A stretch of 64,000 bases of DNA from Diphasiastrum complanatum (taxonomy: Eukaryota > Streptophyta > Lycopodiopsida > Lycopodiales > Lycopodiaceae): NCBI GenBank assembly GCA_029204225.1, contig CM055102.1:35954585-36018584 (forward strand), given 5' to 3'. The translations under genes were made by a program, and so were the position numbers. Shown in pieces: positions 63,051 through 64,000 of the stretch; position 1 is the first letter of the stretch, and each line of letters starts with the position of its first letter. The notes beneath the pieces are model-generated. The model was not told where the DNA came from and did no database searches. It worked only from the letters and a program-made list of their open reading frames with translations.

Positions 63051-64000
63051 TTTTGAGAAGTCGTGTGTGAAGCACATTAGTCAAAACACCAACAATGAGA
63101 GTTAGGATGTATAAGTTTCCCAATTTTTTTTGGACATTTTCATGCTCCTCAAAATTCCAAGCCAAACTCATACTAGAGACACTAAGGACCACCATAAGTA
63201 GCTGAGGTTGTGCTAAATTTGGTGGCTATTCTACATTTGTTATTTTTTGAACTTTAAGATAAGTTGAAATATAGTCTAAAAGAGCTAAAATTTTTTGCAA
63301 TGAAAAATCATCAATGAAACAGTCTTGAAATGTACAAAATATGACCCATGATTCCAAACTTTTTCATATCGATAAACGACGTTACGTTCCTTCAATGTGT
63401 AAAAGCGTTAGTGTTCCATGTGTACATCCAATAGTTGTCTAGTAAACAAAAGATCCCATACCAAAGGCCCTTTTGGTGTTTAGACTATCTCTAATGGGAT
63501 GCAAGTCTTTCAAAAAAGGGTACATACCTCCATGTCATTTGTGTTTTGTTGCTGTTTGGACGTCTTTGTACCATTTGCAATGGGGGATTGTAGTCCAAGG
63601 TGTGTAGTTTGGGTAGTTGTGAGTTGTGTGTGTAAGTTCTTGATCCTCTATTGCTCCATATTAATTTGACCATGGAGAGTTGATAAACACATTATCTAAT
63701 CTTTCTACATCCTCTTGTAGTTGTTTGTATTTGCCCTTGAGCTCATTTAGCTTTGTAGTGACGTGGTCTAAGTTGGCCCTATATCACAACATGTTTGTGC
63801 TCCTCAGGCTTTCGACATCGGCATTTCTTGGTTGCAGGTGTTGAATGTCGAGCTTGGGAAAGAGAATACTCCATGGCGATCGAGTGCTCTTGGAGGGGCG
63901 TATTCTCCGATGCCACTTGCTCTCATTGGTTTTGCCACTCTTTGCTCAATACCTCTTTTATGTAGTCTTTTGTGTTGGCTTCCAAAGTGGGAGGCCATCT
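63051..64000. other. unassigned DNA; possible coiled-coil relic on the minus strand
   Basis: Minus frames around 63650-64000 read KEVLSKEWQNQ and, in another frame, NLDHVTTKLNELKGKYKQLQ then EDVERLDN, with stops between. The heptad-like Leu spacing suggests a decayed coiled-coil protein or gag, but I recognise no family. Confidence 0.3.

Overview
The window is nuclear DNA of a land plant. The evidence is spliceosomal GT-AG introns, a telo-box in a 5' leader, a plant-type WW-domain DEAD-box helicase, a plant ubiquitin-conjugating enzyme start, and a dense load of Ty1/copia elements primed by initiator-Met tRNA. Base composition is AT-rich. I cannot fix the lineage from sequence alone; the large transposon-filled introns would suit a big genome such as a fern or another non-flowering plant, but that is a guess.

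Only two ordinary host genes are secure. At the left edge (1-51, minus) lie the first 17 codons of a ubiquitin-conjugating enzyme E2, with its promoter at 52-600. In the middle (about 15.9-32.9 kb, minus) is a complete helicase gene of the RH14/RH40/RH46 class. It has one non-coding leader exon, seven coding exons and 1093 codons, and splices in frame from WW domain through all helicase motifs to an RGG region, an RS region and a tail of 17 tandem 17-residue Ser-Pro-Tyr repeats. Its sixth intron between coding exons (8.1 kb) carries copia fragments, a tiny tRNA-derived retrosequence and a complete 411-bp TRIM.

The most interesting item is that TRIM (19701-20111). It has two 144-bp LTRs, a primer-binding site, a polypurine tract and no coding capacity. 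Each LTR contains a 73-nt tRNA-like domain with consensus-like A and B boxes of a Pol III promoter. This parallels the Cassandra TRIMs, which carry 5S rRNA in their LTRs. A truncated relative lies at 2495-2625. A second odd element (6200-8480, minus) has LTRs of only 47 bp bracketing 2.2 kb of non-coding DNA with a perfect primer-binding site.

The rest is copia territory. Copia-A (9.0-12.4 kb, minus), B (35.5-39.1 kb, plus, with a GTCCC target-site duplication), C (44.2-45.4 kb, plus), D (47.75-50.33 kb, minus), E (52.65-55.15 kb, minus), G (57.7-60.1 kb, minus) and I (62.3-63.05 kb, plus) are each broken or internally deleted at a different place. Copia-F and H flank one shared LTR in circularly permuted order, and that LTR is split by Copia-G. 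Ty3/gypsy and LINE remnants, microsatellites, minisatellites and foldbacks fill the gaps. Long stretches (2.6-5.0, 13.95-15.9, 28-30.9, 39.8-42.8, 63.05-64 kb) show nothing I can name with confidence.
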